Below are positions 10,134 to 21,236 of a stretch of DNA of 64,000 bases, piece by piece; the first letter of the stretch is position 1; the number at the start of each line of letters is the position of its first letter. The DNA lies in NCBI RefSeq assembly GCF_006265115.1, contig NZ_SMDR01000001.1, positions 744,001-808,000 on the forward strand, read 5' to 3'. The position numbers and the translations under genes are program-made. Below the pieces are notes generated by a model. It did not search any database. It was not told where the DNA came from and saw nothing but the letters and a program-made list of their open reading frames with translations. The stretch comes from Arenimonas terrae (GTDB lineage: Bacteria; Pseudomonadota; Gammaproteobacteria; Xanthomonadales; Xanthomonadaceae).

Positions 10134-10217
10134 GGCGGGTCACTCCAGTTCGATGGCGCATTCTAGCGGCAGCGGCCCGCGGCGGAGCCGCACGGGGCGG
10201 TCGTTTGAACGCCGGGC

Positions 10218-10246
10218 TTGCCGAGGCCGGTCTTCCTGCCTAGAAT
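10218..10246 (+). promoter_or_regulatory. Promoter of tRNA-Pro
   Basis: TTGCCG at 10218-10223 and TAGAAT at 10241-10246 are separated by exactly 17 bases and sit 18 bases before the tRNA, as expected for a sigma-70 promoter of a stable RNA gene. Confidence 0.75.
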
Positions 10247-10263
10247 ACGCGGCTCGAATCCCT

Positions 10264-10340
10264 CGGGGTGTAGCTCAGCCTGGTAGAGCGCTACGTTCGG
10301 GACGTAGAAGTCGCAGGTTCAAATCCTGTCTCCCCGACCA
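10264..10340 (+). tRNA. tRNA-Pro(CGG)
   Basis: A 77-base cloverleaf with encoded CCA. The anticodon stem CTACG/CGTAG encloses the loop TTCGGGA, giving anticodon CGG (proline). The acceptor stem CGGGGTG/CTCCCCG pairs apart from one U-U opposition at 6-67. The D arm GCTCAGCCTGGTAGAGC and T arm GCAGG-TTCAAAT-CCTGT are regular. It has its own promoter and a terminator directly after it, so it is a single-gene unit. Confidence 0.96.
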
Positions 10341-10352
10341 ATGTTTGAAACG

Positions 10353-10385
10353 GAAAGGCCGGCGCTCGCGCCGGCCTTTCTTTTT
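10353..10385 (+). terminator. Rho-independent terminator of tRNA-Pro
   Basis: A 12-bp perfect stem (GAAAGGCCGGCG / CGCCGGCCTTTC) with a CTCG tetraloop is followed by TTTTT. It lies 12 bases after the tRNA CCA. Confidence 0.9.
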
Positions 10386-10401
10386 GCCCGGAGCCCCGCC
10401 C

Positions 10402-11310
10402 TCACAGCATCCAGACCGCTTCGAGCCGCACGTAGCGGTAGTGGTAGCCGTCGCCGCCGCTGGCGCTGTCGGCCGGGGCGTCGGAGTAGCCGGCGGTGGC
10501 GCGCAGGTAGTAGCCGCGGTCCTTCGGGGTCTGGACATCGAACTCCAGCAGGCGCGCCGGCTGGCTTCCCGCCCCCGTGAAGTCCTGGCGGCCCAGGCCC
10601 GCAGTGGCACGCCACTGGTAGCCCCCGACGAAGCGCCTCATCGAGACCACCCCCAGGGCCTGGCGGTAGCGGCCGGGGGCGAAATAGTCGAGTTCGCGCG
10701 GGTCGCTGTCGTTGAACTGGCGCAGGCGCAGCTGCAGGCTCAGGCCCTGCTCCGGCAGCACCGCGTAGACCAGGCTGGCGCGCAGGTGCCGGCGCAGGTT
10801 GTCGCCGCCGAAATCCTGCAGTCCGGCCAGGCCGGTGGCGCTCCAGCGTTCGCCCATCGGCACGTCCATGGCCGCGCCCGCGAAGGTGTGCACCAGGCCC
10901 CGGGCCGTCCCCAGGCGGGTCTCGAGCACATCGCGCTCCAGGAAGAACTCCTTGCGCCAAGCGTCCGTGCTGAAAATGCTGGCGCTGCCCAGCAGGTCGT
11001 CGCCATCGGTGCCGGCCTCGCCCTGCCAGCGCCAGGCGCCGGTGCCGCCGGCCGCGCGCACGAACAGGCGCTCGTCCGCATCGCGCCAGCCCTCGCCCGA
11101 GAACCGGGCGCGTTCGGCCTTGAAGCCCCACCAGTGCTCGATGTCCTCCCGCCGCACGTCCCAGCCCAGGGAGGCGCGCTGGCTGCGGTTTCCGTCGGAG
11201 TCCGAGGACAGGAACATTTCGGGGCGCACCGCCGGCCCCGGGTCCGCCGCCACCGGAAGCGCGAGGGCGGCCATCAGTGCCGCGGCCAGGCCGCGCAGGG
11301 CCGGGCTCAT
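10402..11310 (-). CDS. Exported protein of unknown function, probable outer-membrane beta-barrel
   Basis: A 302-residue protein with a signal peptide (MSPALRGLAAALMAALAL, cleavage near VAADP). The mature part is a series of short alternating polar/hydrophobic segments rich in Arg, Trp, Tyr and Gly, such as GAWRWQGEAG and GGYQWRATAGLG, and it ends in the aromatic-Met-Leu tail VWML. This pattern suggests a membrane beta-barrel, but I recognise no named family. Its ATG overlaps the stop of the glycosyltransferase gene (ATGA). The two products may therefore work together, with this one acting in export or anchoring of the polymer. That role is an inference. Confidence 0.6.
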   Translation of the reverse strand: MSPALRGLAAALMAALALPVAADPGPAVRPEMFLSSDSDGNRSQRASLGWDVRREDIEHWWGFKAERARFSGEGWRDADERLFVRAAGGTGAWRWQGEAGTDGDDLLGSASIFSTDAWRKEFFLERDVLETRLGTARGLVHTFAGAAMDVPMGERWSATGLAGLQDFGGDNLRRHLRASLVYAVLPEQGLSLQLRLRQFNDSDPRELDYFAPGRYRQALGVVSMRRFVGGYQWRATAGLGRQDFTGAGSQPARLLEFDVQTPKDRGYYLRATAGYSDAPADSASGGDGYHYRYVRLEAVWML

Positions 11311-12722
11311 TTCGTCCCCCAGGTCTTGCGCAGGCGCAGCAGTTCGGCGGCATAGCCCATCACGCAGACCGGCTGCAGGATCATGGTGTAGCCCAGGGTG
11401 TAGAACAGGAAACCGCCGATGTTGCGGCGCACCCGCATGTCCTGGCTTTTGAACATGCGCTGCTGCACCCGGAAGATGATCGCGTTCCAGATCATCGCCA
11501 GCGGCAGCACCAGCAGGGTCATGACGCCGACGATCCAATAGTGGCCGAACAGCGCGGCGATGACGCCGGGGATGAAGACGAGGGTGTAGACCAGATCCAT
11601 CGGCAGAAACAGCAGGTTCCACCAGATGAACAGGGTGCTCATGCGCGGCTTCACCAGCAGGCGGCCGTGGCGGGCGAAAGCCTCCATCAGTCCGCGCGAC
11701 CAGCGCTGGCGCTGGCGGGCGAACTGGCCCAGGCGGTCGGGCACCTTGGTGAACAGGCAGGCTTCCTCGCAGTAGCCGATGCGTGCGCCGGTCTCGAGCA
11801 GTGCCCACGACACCACGATGTCCTCGCCGACGCACTCCGGCCAGCCGCCGACCTCTTCCAGCGCTTCGCGGGTGTAGAGCGAAAACGCACCCTGGGCCAC
11901 CAGGGTGCCGTGGTACATGCTCTGCATGCGCTTCACGGCGGCGATGCCGTGGAAGTAGTCCCATTCCTGGGCGCGGGTCAGCCAGTTCAGGCGCGAATTG
12001 CGCACCAGCACCGCACCGGCCACGGCCACCGTGTTGGGCGGGTCCGACAGGAAACGTTCGACCAGCTTGCGCACCGCGTCCGCGCGCAGGAACGAGTCGC
12101 CGTCGACGGTGATCACCAGGCGCTGCGTGGTCTGCGCCAGGCCGTGGTTGAGGGCCTTGGACTTGCCGCCGTTCTTCGGCATCGCCAGCACGCGGATGCG
12201 CAGGCTCGGGCTGGCGAGGCGGCCGGCTTCGCGCCGGGCGATGGCCAGGGTGTCATCGGTCGAGCCGTCGTCGATCACCACCACTTCCAGCACGCCCGGG
12301 TAGTCCTGGCGCGACAGGCTGAGCAGGGTGTCGGCGATGTTGTCCTGTTCGTTGTAGCAGGCCACCAGCACGCAGGTGGCCGGATAACGCAGTACGGGCC
12401 GGCGCGCCGGGCGGCGGTCGCCGAGGATGGAGCCGATCAGGAACGCGTTCATGAAGCCGGGCACGTAGGCGATGAAAGCGATCGACAGCAGGGCCAGGGG
12501 GAAGCCGAACGCCGCCGACAGTTCGCGCAGCCAGGGCAGCGACAGCCAGACGCTGAGGCCCATCCAGAGCGCGGCGATGCCCAGGATCAGGAAGAACTTC
12601 GCGAGCACCGGCACATAGATGCGCGACCGGGCCGGAGCCCCGACATGCGCCGGTTCGCCCAGCAGGTAGGCGTCGGGACTGTCGGGGTCGGACGACGGGC
12701 CGGGGATTTGCAGGTCGAGCAT
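11307..12722 (-). CDS. Membrane glycosyltransferase, family 2 (PgaC/HAS-like)
   Basis: A 471-residue processive-type GT2. Two N-terminal membrane helices (about 38-95) precede the catalytic domain: VACYNEQDNIADT, DDGSTDDT, the DxD-like TVDGDSFL, GEDIVVSW and the QxxRW signature QRQRWSRG. Three or four C-terminal helices complete it. This architecture polymerises or transfers sugars at the inner membrane, as in PgaC or hyaluronan-synthase-like enzymes. The start ATG has AAGGAG about ten bases upstream; the frame is open much further but without coding character. It is translationally coupled to an exported beta-barrel-like protein. Donor sugar and product cannot be told. Confidence 0.85.
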   Translation of the reverse strand: MLDLQIPGPSSDPDSPDAYLLGEPAHVGAPARSRIYVPVLAKFFLILGIAALWMGLSVWLSLPWLRELSAAFGFPLALLSIAFIAYVPGFMNAFLIGSILGDRRPARRPVLRYPATCVLVACYNEQDNIADTLLSLSRQDYPGVLEVVVIDDGSTDDTLAIARREAGRLASPSLRIRVLAMPKNGGKSKALNHGLAQTTQRLVITVDGDSFLRADAVRKLVERFLSDPPNTVAVAGAVLVRNSRLNWLTRAQEWDYFHGIAAVKRMQSMYHGTLVAQGAFSLYTREALEEVGGWPECVGEDIVVSWALLETGARIGYCEEACLFTKVPDRLGQFARQRQRWSRGLMEAFARHGRLLVKPRMSTLFIWWNLLFLPMDLVYTLVFIPGVIAALFGHYWIVGVMTLLVLPLAMIWNAIIFRVQQRMFKSQDMRVRRNIGGFLFYTLGYTMILQPVCVMGYAAELLRLRKTWGTK

Positions 12723-12952
12723 GGCGGGGGCGGGCTCCTTGAGGTCCCGCAGGACAGAGCAAGAAACGTGCCACCGAATGAGAACTGGGTCACAGTCCAG
12801 CCGGACGGCGTTTTCCCGCCTGCCGGCGCCCCGGCGCCGGGCATCGCTACCGTCGTCCTGTGTCACTAACTGCCGCAGGCAGGCTGAAATCAGGTCGCTG
12901 ACCGCCCCTTCACATTGGCTACACTCGCCCGACATGGACCGTGGGGGTGGGG

Positions 12953-15694
12953 ATGAGCTGGATCCTGGGCTTGCTGGGCGCCGTGCTGGGGGCCGTAATG
13001 GCCGCTGCCAGCGAGGAGTTTTTCGGGTTCGTCGCCGGCGCCCTGCTGGGCGCGCTGCTGGGCATGGCGATCGGCCAGCGTGGCCGGGTCCGCGCGCTGG
13101 AGCAGCGCCTGGCCCGGGTCGAGGCGCTTTCGCGTCGCGGCACCGCGCCCGCAGCGGCGACTGCCGAGGCCGCCGCCGGGCCGCCGCCTGCCGCGGCCGA
13201 GCCCCCGCCGGCCGCCGCGACGTCGGCGGCGCCCCCGCTGCCCACCGACCCCGTGCCGCCGCCGGTCGCCACCGAAACGCCCGCGCGCCCGGCCGCCGGC
13301 CCGCCCCCCATTCCCGTCGCCCCGGTCCGCACTGCCGCGATGGCCGCGCCGGCCCCGTCCCAGGCGGCCGCGGCGCCCGTCGACGACACACCCCGTGGGC
13401 CGGACGTGCTCGAACAGGTGATCGCCACCGTGCGTGGCTGGCTGTTCGAGGGCAACGTGCCGGTGAAGATCGGCCTGCTGGTGCTGATGTTCGGTGTCGC
13501 CGCCGCGCTCAAGTACGCCGCCGACGCCGGCTGGCTGACGATGCCGATCGAGTTCCGCCTGGCCGGCATCGCCGCCGGCGCCATCGCCGGCCTGGTCTGG
13601 GGTCTGCGCACCGCACGCGAACGTCCGGCCTTCGGCCTGAGCGTCCAGGGCGGTGCGATCGGCATCCTGCTGCTGACCGTGTTCGCGACCTACCGCTACT
13701 ACCACCTGATCGAAGCGATGCCAGCCTTCGTGATGGTGATCATCCTGGTCGCGGGCGCCAGCGTGCTGGCGGTGCGCCAGAACGCGCCGGCGCTGGCGGT
13801 GCTGGGCTTCATCGGCGGCTACCTGGCCCCGGTGCTGATCTCCACGGGCAGCGGCAACCACGTCGCGCTCTTCAGCTACTACGCGGTGCTCAACGCGGCG
13901 GTGTTCGCCATCGCCTGGAAGCGGCCATGGCGGGCGCTGAACCTGGTGGGCTTCGTCTTCACCTTCGCGATCGGCGGGCTGTGGGGCGCGAAGTACTACA
14001 AGCCGGAGTTCTTCAACACGGTCGAACCCTTCCTGGTGCTGTTCTTCCTGTTCTACGTCGCCATCCCGGTGCTGTACGCGCTGGCGGGGCGCGAGAAGAA
14101 CGGCAAGGTCGACGGCACCCTGCTGTTCGGCACGCCGCTGCTGGCCTTCCCGATGCAGGCCGGCCTGCTGGCCGACCGCGAAGACACGCTGCCGCTGGCG
14201 CTCAGCGCGGTCGTGGTCGCGGCGATCTACGCCGGGCTGGCGCTGTGGGCGCGCAGCAATCAACGCCTGCGCGTGCTGGCGCAGAGCAGCGCGGCGATGG
14301 GCGTGGTGTTCGTGACCCTGGCCGTGCCGCTGGCGCTGTCGGCGCGCTGGACCTCGGCGGCCTGGGCGCTGCAGGGCCTGGGCATGGTCTGGCTGGGCCT
14401 GCGCCAGGAGCGCCGCCTGACCCGCTGGACCGGCCTGCTGCTGCTCGGCCTGGCCGGCGTCGCCTGGGTGGTCAGCCTGTTCGACAACGACCCGAGCCTG
14501 CAGGAACGTTTCCTGCTCAACGGCCAGGCGATGAACCTCGGCCTGCTGGCGATCGCCACCTTCGGCGCGTCCTGGCTCTACGACCGCGCCGGCAAGAGCC
14601 GCGTGCTGGCGATCCTGCTTTTCCTGGGCGGACTGTTCTGGTGGATCCTGCTGGGCATCCACGAGATCGCGGTCAACCTGGAGCCGGATTCGGACGCGAC
14701 CGCCTACGGCATCTTCGCCGCGCTGACCGCCGTGCTGGCCGCGCTGCTGCGTCGCCCGATGGCCTGGCCGCGCGTGGGCTGGCTGGTGACCCTGGGTGCG
14801 CTGGCGTCCCTGCCGCTGGCCCTGTTGGCCCTGGAGCCGTCGAACACGACCTGGTTCGACCTGGCGCTGCTGGCCTGGTGGGGAATCATGGCGGCGCTGC
14901 TGCTGTCGCTGCGCGCCCTGCTCGAACCGCGCTCGCACGGCCTGATGTTCGGCCACCTGGCCGTGTTCATCACGCTGTCGGCGGCGCTGGGCCTGAGCCT
15001 GGCGCGGGTGCTCGAACAGCGCTTCGGCATGGCCGACGGCTGGCTGCTGCCGGCCAGCCTGGCGCCGCTGGCCCTGCTCGCGGGCCTGGCTTGGCGCCGG
15101 CCGCAGTGGGCCGGCTGGCCGGTGGCGGACGCGTTCGACGGCTGGCGCAACGCCTGGCTGGCGATCGCTGGCGCCGGCCTGGGACTGGGCTGGCTGATCG
15201 GGCAGTTCATGCCCGGCGGCAGCGCGCCCCTGCCTTGGCTGCCGCTGCTCAATCCGCTGGAGCTGAGCCTGCTGCTGGGCCTGCTGGTCATGGCGCTGGG
15301 TCTGCGCGAACGCGGCCCGGGCCCGGCCGGCTGGCCGCTGTGGGCCAGCGCCGCGCTGCTCACGCTGACGATGTCGGTGCTGCGCGCCTGCCATCACCTG
15401 GCCGACCTGCCCTGGACCGAATCGATCCTGTCCTCGCGCCTGGCCCAGGCCAGCCTGACGATCGCCTGGTGCGTCGCCGGCGTGGTCGCCTGGATCCTCG
15501 GTTCGCGCCGGCATGACCGCCCGCTGTGGTGGATCGGCGCCGCGCTGCTGGGCGTGGTCTGCCTGAAGCTGCTGTTCGTGGACCGACAGTTCATCGGCAA
15601 CATCACCGGCGTCGTGTCCTTCATCGCGGTCGGCCTTCTGTTCGTGATCGTCGGCCGTATCGCCCCCACCCCGCCCCGTTCGGAGTCGACCTGA
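12953..15694 (+). CDS. DUF2339 multi-pass membrane protein
   Basis: A 913-residue membrane protein. An N-terminal glycine-rich helix pair (LLGAVLGAVMAA, GALLGALLGM) is followed by a short coiled coil (RALEQRLARVEAL), a long Ala/Pro-rich linker (about 60-150), and then roughly two dozen hydrophobic helices. The block VKIGLLVLMFGVAAALKYAAD is characteristic of DUF2339 proteins. Function of the family is not established. ATG at 12953 is chosen because GGGGGTGGGG precedes it; an in-frame GTG lies four codons earlier. TACACT at 12920-12925 could be its -10 box. The stop overlaps the next gene by one base, and DUF2339-DUF3999 is a recurring pair. Confidence 0.85.
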   Translation: MSWILGLLGAVLGAVMAAASEEFFGFVAGALLGALLGMAIGQRGRVRALEQRLARVEALSRRGTAPAAATAEAAAGPPPAAAEPPPAAATSAAPPLPTDPVPPPVATETPARPAAGPPPIPVAPVRTAAMAAPAPSQAAAAPVDDTPRGPDVLEQVIATVRGWLFEGNVPVKIGLLVLMFGVAAALKYAADAGWLTMPIEFRLAGIAAGAIAGLVWGLRTARERPAFGLSVQGGAIGILLLTVFATYRYYHLIEAMPAFVMVIILVAGASVLAVRQNAPALAVLGFIGGYLAPVLISTGSGNHVALFSYYAVLNAAVFAIAWKRPWRALNLVGFVFTFAIGGLWGAKYYKPEFFNTVEPFLVLFFLFYVAIPVLYALAGREKNGKVDGTLLFGTPLLAFPMQAGLLADREDTLPLALSAVVVAAIYAGLALWARSNQRLRVLAQSSAAMGVVFVTLAVPLALSARWTSAAWALQGLGMVWLGLRQERRLTRWTGLLLLGLAGVAWVVSLFDNDPSLQERFLLNGQAMNLGLLAIATFGASWLYDRAGKSRVLAILLFLGGLFWWILLGIHEIAVNLEPDSDATAYGIFAALTAVLAALLRRPMAWPRVGWLVTLGALASLPLALLALEPSNTTWFDLALLAWWGIMAALLLSLRALLEPRSHGLMFGHLAVFITLSAALGLSLARVLEQRFGMADGWLLPASLAPLALLAGLAWRRPQWAGWPVADAFDGWRNAWLAIAGAGLGLGWLIGQFMPGGSAPLPWLPLLNPLELSLLLGLLVMALGLRERGPGPAGWPLWASAALLTLTMSVLRACHHLADLPWTESILSSRLAQASLTIAWCVAGVVAWILGSRRHDRPLWWIGAALLGVVCLKLLFVDRQFIGNITGVVSFIAVGLLFVIVGRIAPTPPRSEST

Positions 15695-17040
15695 TGCGCA
15701 AGCTTTCCCTCCTGCTGCTGGCCCTCGCCGGCAGCGTCCAGGCCCAGACGCCCGACGAGTTCGCGTGGCAGTGGCCGATCGCGCTCGAGGGCGACCAGGG
15801 TGCCTACCGGCTCGAACTGGACGAGTCGGTGTATGCGCACATCACCCGCAGCGACCTGCGCGACCTGGCGGCCTTCAACGCCGACGGCCAGCCGGTGCCG
15901 TTCGCGCCGCTGGCCCATGTCGAGACCCAGACCCAGCAGCGCAGCGAACTGCGCTGGCTGCGCCTGCCGGTGGCAGCGGCGTCCTCGGGCGATTCGCTGT
16001 CGCTGCGCCTGGAGCGCGACGCCGACGGCCGCGTGCGCGACCTGCAGCTCGACAGCGGCAGCACCGCGCCGGCCTCGCCCAGCGCCGACCTGCTGATCGA
16101 CCTGGGCGAAAAGGACCCGCCGTCGGTGTCCTCGCTGCGCCTGGGCCTGGACGACCAGGCGGCGCTGCCGGTGAACCTGCGCGTGGACGTGCTTGCCAGC
16201 GACGACCTCGCCCAGTGGCAGGTGCTGGGCAGCGACCTGGCGATCGTCGCGATCAACGACAACGGCCTGCGCATCGAGCGCCTGCGCCTGGACTTCGACG
16301 CCTCGCACCAGCGCTACCTGCGGCTGCGCGTGGTCGGCGACAGCACCTGGCCGGCGATCGCGCGCATCGAGCACGAGCGGCGCGAGACCGGCCGCGACCT
16401 GCCGGAGCTGCGCGAGGTGGCGATCGAGGGCCAGCCGGTGGACGGCAAACCCGGCGTGTTCGACTACCGCAGCGCCGGTCCGTTCCCGGCCGAGCGCCTG
16501 GACCTGCGCCTGCCCGCGGCCAACACCGTGGCCTCGGTGCGCTTCGAGGCGCGCGACGACGACGACGCGCCCTGGTATCCGGTCACCGGTTTCACCGCCT
16601 TCCGCCTCGGCGGCGGCAGCGATGAGGTGCGGCACCTGCCGGCCGATATCGGCCTGCAGCGGCAGCGGCAGTGGCGGGTGGTGACCGAACCGGCGCTGGC
16701 GCAGGCGCCGACCCTGGTGCTGTCGTACCGGCCGGACCGCTTCGTGCTGCTCACCCAGGGCGCGGCGCCCTACCGCCTGATGGCCGGCAGCACTCGCGCC
16801 AGCCGTCCGGACTATCCAGTGCAGGCGGCGCTGGCGGCGGCGGGCGCGTCCAAACCCTCCGGCTGGCAGCCGCCGCGCGCGACGCTGGGCGAAGGTTCGG
16901 TCGCGGCCGGCGAGGCAGCGCTGAGCCCGCTGCGCGGTCCGCAGTACCGGCGCTGGCTGCTGTGGGCGGTGCTGGCCGTCGGTGCCGGCCTCGTGCTGAT
17001 CGTGTCGCTGCGCGTGTTGCGTACGCCGCCGGCGGCCTGA
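15694..17040 (+). CDS. DUF3999 periplasmic protein with C-terminal membrane anchor
   Basis: A 448-residue protein with a clear signal peptide (MRKLSLLLLALAGSVQAQ), a long periplasmic beta-rich region and a single C-terminal transmembrane helix (about 425-442, LWAVLAVGAGLVLIV) followed by a short basic tail. The arrangement and the position directly after DUF2339 fit the DUF3999 family, whose function is unknown. ATG at 15694 forms TGATG with the DUF2339 stop. The frame extends upstream inside DUF2339 but only as an overlapping shadow. The two proteins probably form one envelope complex, which is inferred from pairing and topology. Confidence 0.82.
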   Translation: MRKLSLLLLALAGSVQAQTPDEFAWQWPIALEGDQGAYRLELDESVYAHITRSDLRDLAAFNADGQPVPFAPLAHVETQTQQRSELRWLRLPVAAASSGDSLSLRLERDADGRVRDLQLDSGSTAPASPSADLLIDLGEKDPPSVSSLRLGLDDQAALPVNLRVDVLASDDLAQWQVLGSDLAIVAINDNGLRIERLRLDFDASHQRYLRLRVVGDSTWPAIARIEHERRETGRDLPELREVAIEGQPVDGKPGVFDYRSAGPFPAERLDLRLPAANTVASVRFEARDDDDAPWYPVTGFTAFRLGGGSDEVRHLPADIGLQRQRQWRVVTEPALAQAPTLVLSYRPDRFVLLTQGAAPYRLMAGSTRASRPDYPVQAALAAAGASKPSGWQPPRATLGEGSVAAGEAALSPLRGPQYRRWLLWAVLAVGAGLVLIVSLRVLRTPPAA

Positions 17041-17050
17041 CGCCGCTTCA

Positions 17051-17077
17051 GCGCACGCCGCGCTGCGCGGCGTGCGC
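17051..17077. terminator. Hairpin between convergent genes
   Basis: A perfect 12-bp inverted repeat (GCGCACGCCGCG / CGCGGCGTGCGC) with a CTG loop lies in the 42-bp gap between the convergent DUF3999 and argH stops. There is no strong U tract on either strand, so termination would be weak or factor-assisted. Confidence 0.5.
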
Positions 17078-17082
17078 AGGTT

Positions 17083-18375
17083 TCAGCCTCTCGCCGCGTC
17101 CAGACGCCTGCGCAGCAGGTCCAGGCCCAGCGCGGCGTCGCCGCCGGGCGAGACCCGCGCCGCGAGGCTGGCGGCCGGATCGGCGCCCGCTGCCGGCAAC
17201 GGGTCACTGGCGGCCAGTTTGTAGGCCTCGCGGAACGGCAGGCCCGAGCGCGCCAGCTCGATCGCGCGGTCGGTGGAATACATGCCGTCGTCGAAGGCAG
17301 CCGCCAGTTTCTCCGGCCGCCACTGCAGCCCGCGCAGCAGCGCCGGCAGCAGGGCCAGCGCGCCCAGGCCCTTGCCGAAGGCGTGGAAGAGCGAGCCCTT
17401 CGAATACTGCAGGTCGCGGTGGTAGCCCGAAGGCAGCGACAGCAGCTGCTCGAGCTCGACCCGCGCCGCCGACACGCAGGCATAGGTGCCGCGCATCAGC
17501 TCCACCAGGTCCGGGTTGCGCTTGTTCGGCATGATCGAGGAGCCGGTGGTGTACTGCGCCGGCAACTGCACGAAGCCGAATTCGGACGTGGTGAACAGGC
17601 TCAGGTCCCAGGCCAGGCGGCGCAGGTCCAGCAGGGCGGCGCCGAGCGCGTCGATGGCGCCGATCTCGAACTTGCCGCGCGAGAGCTGGGCGTAGATCGG
17701 GCTGACCTGCAGGCGCGCGAAGCCGAGTTCGGCGGTGGTGAAGTCGCGGTCCAGCGGCAGGTTGACGCCGTAACCGGCGGCGGTGCCGAGCGGATTGGCG
17801 TCCACCCAGTCGCCGGCCTGGGCGGCGCGCACGGCGTTGTCGATGAAAGCTTCGGCGAAACCGGCCCACCACATCGCGGTGGACGACACCACCGCGCGCT
17901 GCAGGTGGGTGTAGCCGGGCATCGGCAGGCGCTCGGATTCGGCGCGGGCAAGACAGGCCCCGGCGGTTTCCAGGCAGAGCGCGCGCAGCTCGCCCAGGCG
18001 CTGCTTCAGCCACAGGCGGGTGGCGACCAGGATCTGGTCGTTGCGGCTGCGGCCGGTGTGGATCTTGCGGCCGGTGTCGCCCAGGCGTTCGACCAGGCGC
18101 GATTCGATCGCGGAATGGCAGTCCTCGAAGCGGTCGTCCAGCACGAAGGCGCCGCTGGCGACGTCGGCCGCCAGCGCGTCGAGCTCGCGGCAGAGGCCGT
18201 CACATTCCTCCGCCGTCAGCAGGCCGATGCGCGCCAAGCCGCGGGCATGGGCGCGGCTGGCGACGATGTCGTGGGCGATGAACTCGCGGTCCAGCACCAC
18301 GTCGTCGCCGGCCAGGAAGGCCTGGATGCGCGCGTCCACCTCGACGCCGGGTTTCTGCCACAGCAGGTCGCTCAT
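17083..18375 (-). CDS. argH: Argininosuccinate lyase
   Basis: A 430-residue member of the fumarase/aspartase superfamily that splits argininosuccinate into arginine and fumarate, the last arginine step. It carries the signature [12 protein letters not shown], the HTGRSRNDQ substrate loop and the GYTHLQRA motif containing the catalytic His. Slightly shorter than the E. coli enzyme (457). It is the last gene of the arg operon here; its ATG overlaps the argC stop. Confidence 0.97.
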   Translation of the reverse strand: MSDLLWQKPGVEVDARIQAFLAGDDVVLDREFIAHDIVASRAHARGLARIGLLTAEECDGLCRELDALAADVASGAFVLDDRFEDCHSAIESRLVERLGDTGRKIHTGRSRNDQILVATRLWLKQRLGELRALCLETAGACLARAESERLPMPGYTHLQRAVVSSTAMWWAGFAEAFIDNAVRAAQAGDWVDANPLGTAAGYGVNLPLDRDFTTAELGFARLQVSPIYAQLSRGKFEIGAIDALGAALLDLRRLAWDLSLFTTSEFGFVQLPAQYTTGSSIMPNKRNPDLVELMRGTYACVSAARVELEQLLSLPSGYHRDLQYSKGSLFHAFGKGLGALALLPALLRGLQWRPEKLAAAFDDGMYSTDRAIELARSGLPFREAYKLAASDPLPAAGADPAASLAARVSPGGDAALGLDLLRRRLDAARG

Positions 18376-19322
18376 GCGGGGATTCCCATCGTTTCCGGCA
18401 GGCCGAAGGCCAGGTTGAGGTTCTGCAGGGCCTGGGTCGCGGCGCCCTTGAGCAGGTTGTCGAGCGTGGACACGACCACCAGGCGCCGGCCGTCGGCCGC
18501 CAGCGTGAAGCCGCCCACCTCGGCGTGGTGCCTGCCGGCGATGCGGCTGACCCAGGGCGTGTCGCCGGTCACTTCCACCAGCGGCTCGGCGCCGTAGGCC
18601 GCGTAGTAGCGGCCGCGCACCTCGTCGAGGTCGAACGGCCGGGACAGGTGCAGGTTAGCCGTGAGCGTGATGCCGCGGAAATGCGCCGCCACGTGCGGCA
18701 TGAACTCGACGGGCAGGCCCAACCGGCGCGTCACTTCGCGTTCGTGCACGTGGCCGGTGAGCGAGTACGGCATCAGGTTGTCGCGCAGCTTGTCGGGATC
18801 GTTCTTGTCGGACGGACTGGTGCCGGCGCCCGAATAGCCCGACACGCCGAAACACTGCACCGGCCCGGCCAGGACATCGTGCATCGGCGCGATGGCGACC
18901 TGCATGGCGGTGGCGTAGCAGCCGGGATTGCTGATGCGGCGTTTGCCCGCAGCGTCCGCGCGGGTCAGCTCGGGCAGGCCGTAATGCCAGCCGTCATCGA
19001 AGCGGTAATCCGCCGACAGGTCGACGACGACCGTTGCCGGCGCCCGCGCGTCCACCTGGGCGACGAAGGGCGCCGCCATGGCGTTGGGCAGGGCCAGCAC
19101 CAGGGCGTCGGCGCCCTGCCCTGCGGCCGCTTCGGCGTCGAGGTTGGTGTAGCGCAGGTCGCCGGCATAGGACGGCTCGTGGTCGGCCAGGCGCTGGCCG
19201 TCGCGCTCGCGGGACGACACGAAGGCCAGTTCGAAACGCGGGTGCGCCGCGACCAGCCGGATCAGTTCGGCGCCGACATGGCCGCGCGCACCGACCAGCC
19301 CCAGGGAAATCTTCGCGGTCAC
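18372..19322 (-). CDS. argC: N-acetyl-gamma-glutamyl-phosphate reductase
   Basis: A 316-residue NADPH-dependent reductase making N-acetylglutamate semialdehyde. The Rossmann motif [16 protein letters not shown] opens the protein, the catalytic Cys lies in [10 protein letters not shown], and HxPE-type substrate residues follow in the GHVHEREV region. The start is GTG at 19322, overlapping the stop of the upstream acetyltransferase gene as GTGA; the frame is open 18 codons further but these overlap the neighbour. Length is within the range of the short ArgC class. Confidence 0.95.
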   Translation of the reverse strand: MTAKISLGLVGARGHVGAELIRLVAAHPRFELAFVSSRERDGQRLADHEPSYAGDLRYTNLDAEAAAGQGADALVLALPNAMAAPFVAQVDARAPATVVVDLSADYRFDDGWHYGLPELTRADAAGKRRISNPGCYATAMQVAIAPMHDVLAGPVQCFGVSGYSGAGTSPSDKNDPDKLRDNLMPYSLTGHVHEREVTRRLGLPVEFMPHVAAHFRGITLTANLHLSRPFDLDEVRGRYYAAYGAEPLVEVTGDTPWVSRIAGRHHAEVGGFTLAADGRRLVVVSTLDNLLKGAATQALQNLNLAFGLPETMGIPA

Positions 19323-19924
19323 GCCGAGGCTCCGTGGTCGAGTTTGTAGTCGAGGTGGCGGCGCACCGTCGGCCATTCGTTGTCGAGGATGGAATACACC
19401 ACCGTGTCGCGCAGATGCCCGTCGGGCATGCGCATCTGCCGGCGCAGGATGCCGTCGAAGTGCGCGCCCAGCCGTTCAATGGCGGCACGCGAGCGATGGT
19501 TGAAGGCGTGGGTGCGGAACTCCACCACGGTGCAGCCCATCGCGTCGAAGGCGTGGCCGAGCAGCAGGCGCTTGGCCTCGGTGTTGAGCGCGCTGCGCTG
19601 GACCCGCGCCGAATACCAGGTGTAGCCGATCTCCAGGCCGGGGATCACCGGGTCCATGCGGAAGTAGCGCGTGCAGCCCACCGGCTCGCCGGCGGCATTG
19701 CGCACCAGGAAGGGCATGGCGGTCCCCGCTTCGCGGTCGGCGAGGGCCTTCGCGACATAGGGACGCACCGTCTCCGGCCCCGGCACCGAGGTGTACCAGA
19801 GATTCCAGAGCTCGCCGTCGGACGCCGCCAGCAGCAGGTCTTCGACATGCTCCTTCTGCAGCGGCTCCAGGCTGACGTGCACGCCCTGGAGCATGGGCGG
19901 GATGGACCAGTGCAGGTTGTTCAT
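19319..19924 (-). CDS. GNAT family N-acetyltransferase in the arg operon
   Basis: A 201-residue RimJ/RimL-like acetyltransferase (GNAT fold). Typical parts are the opening [16 protein letters not shown], the central [10 protein letters not shown] and [21 protein letters not shown] strands that hold acetyl-CoA, and a C-terminal [14 protein letters not shown]. It lies between the acetylglutamate synthase-kinase and argC with a 4-bp gap and a 4-bp overlap, so it is cotranscribed. Its substrate is unknown. Acetylglutamate synthesis is already covered by the fused gene upstream, so this is more likely a protein or small-molecule acetyltransferase. Confidence 0.8.
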   Translation of the reverse strand: MNNLHWSIPPMLQGVHVSLEPLQKEHVEDLLLAASDGELWNLWYTSVPGPETVRPYVAKALADREAGTAMPFLVRNAAGEPVGCTRYFRMDPVIPGLEIGYTWYSARVQRSALNTEAKRLLLGHAFDAMGCTVVEFRTHAFNHRSRAAIERLGAHFDGILRRQMRMPDGHLRDTVVYSILDNEWPTVRRHLDYKLDHGASA

Positions 19925-19928
19925 TCGC

Positions 19929-21228
<1,300 letters not shown>

Positions 21229-21236
<8 letters not shown>

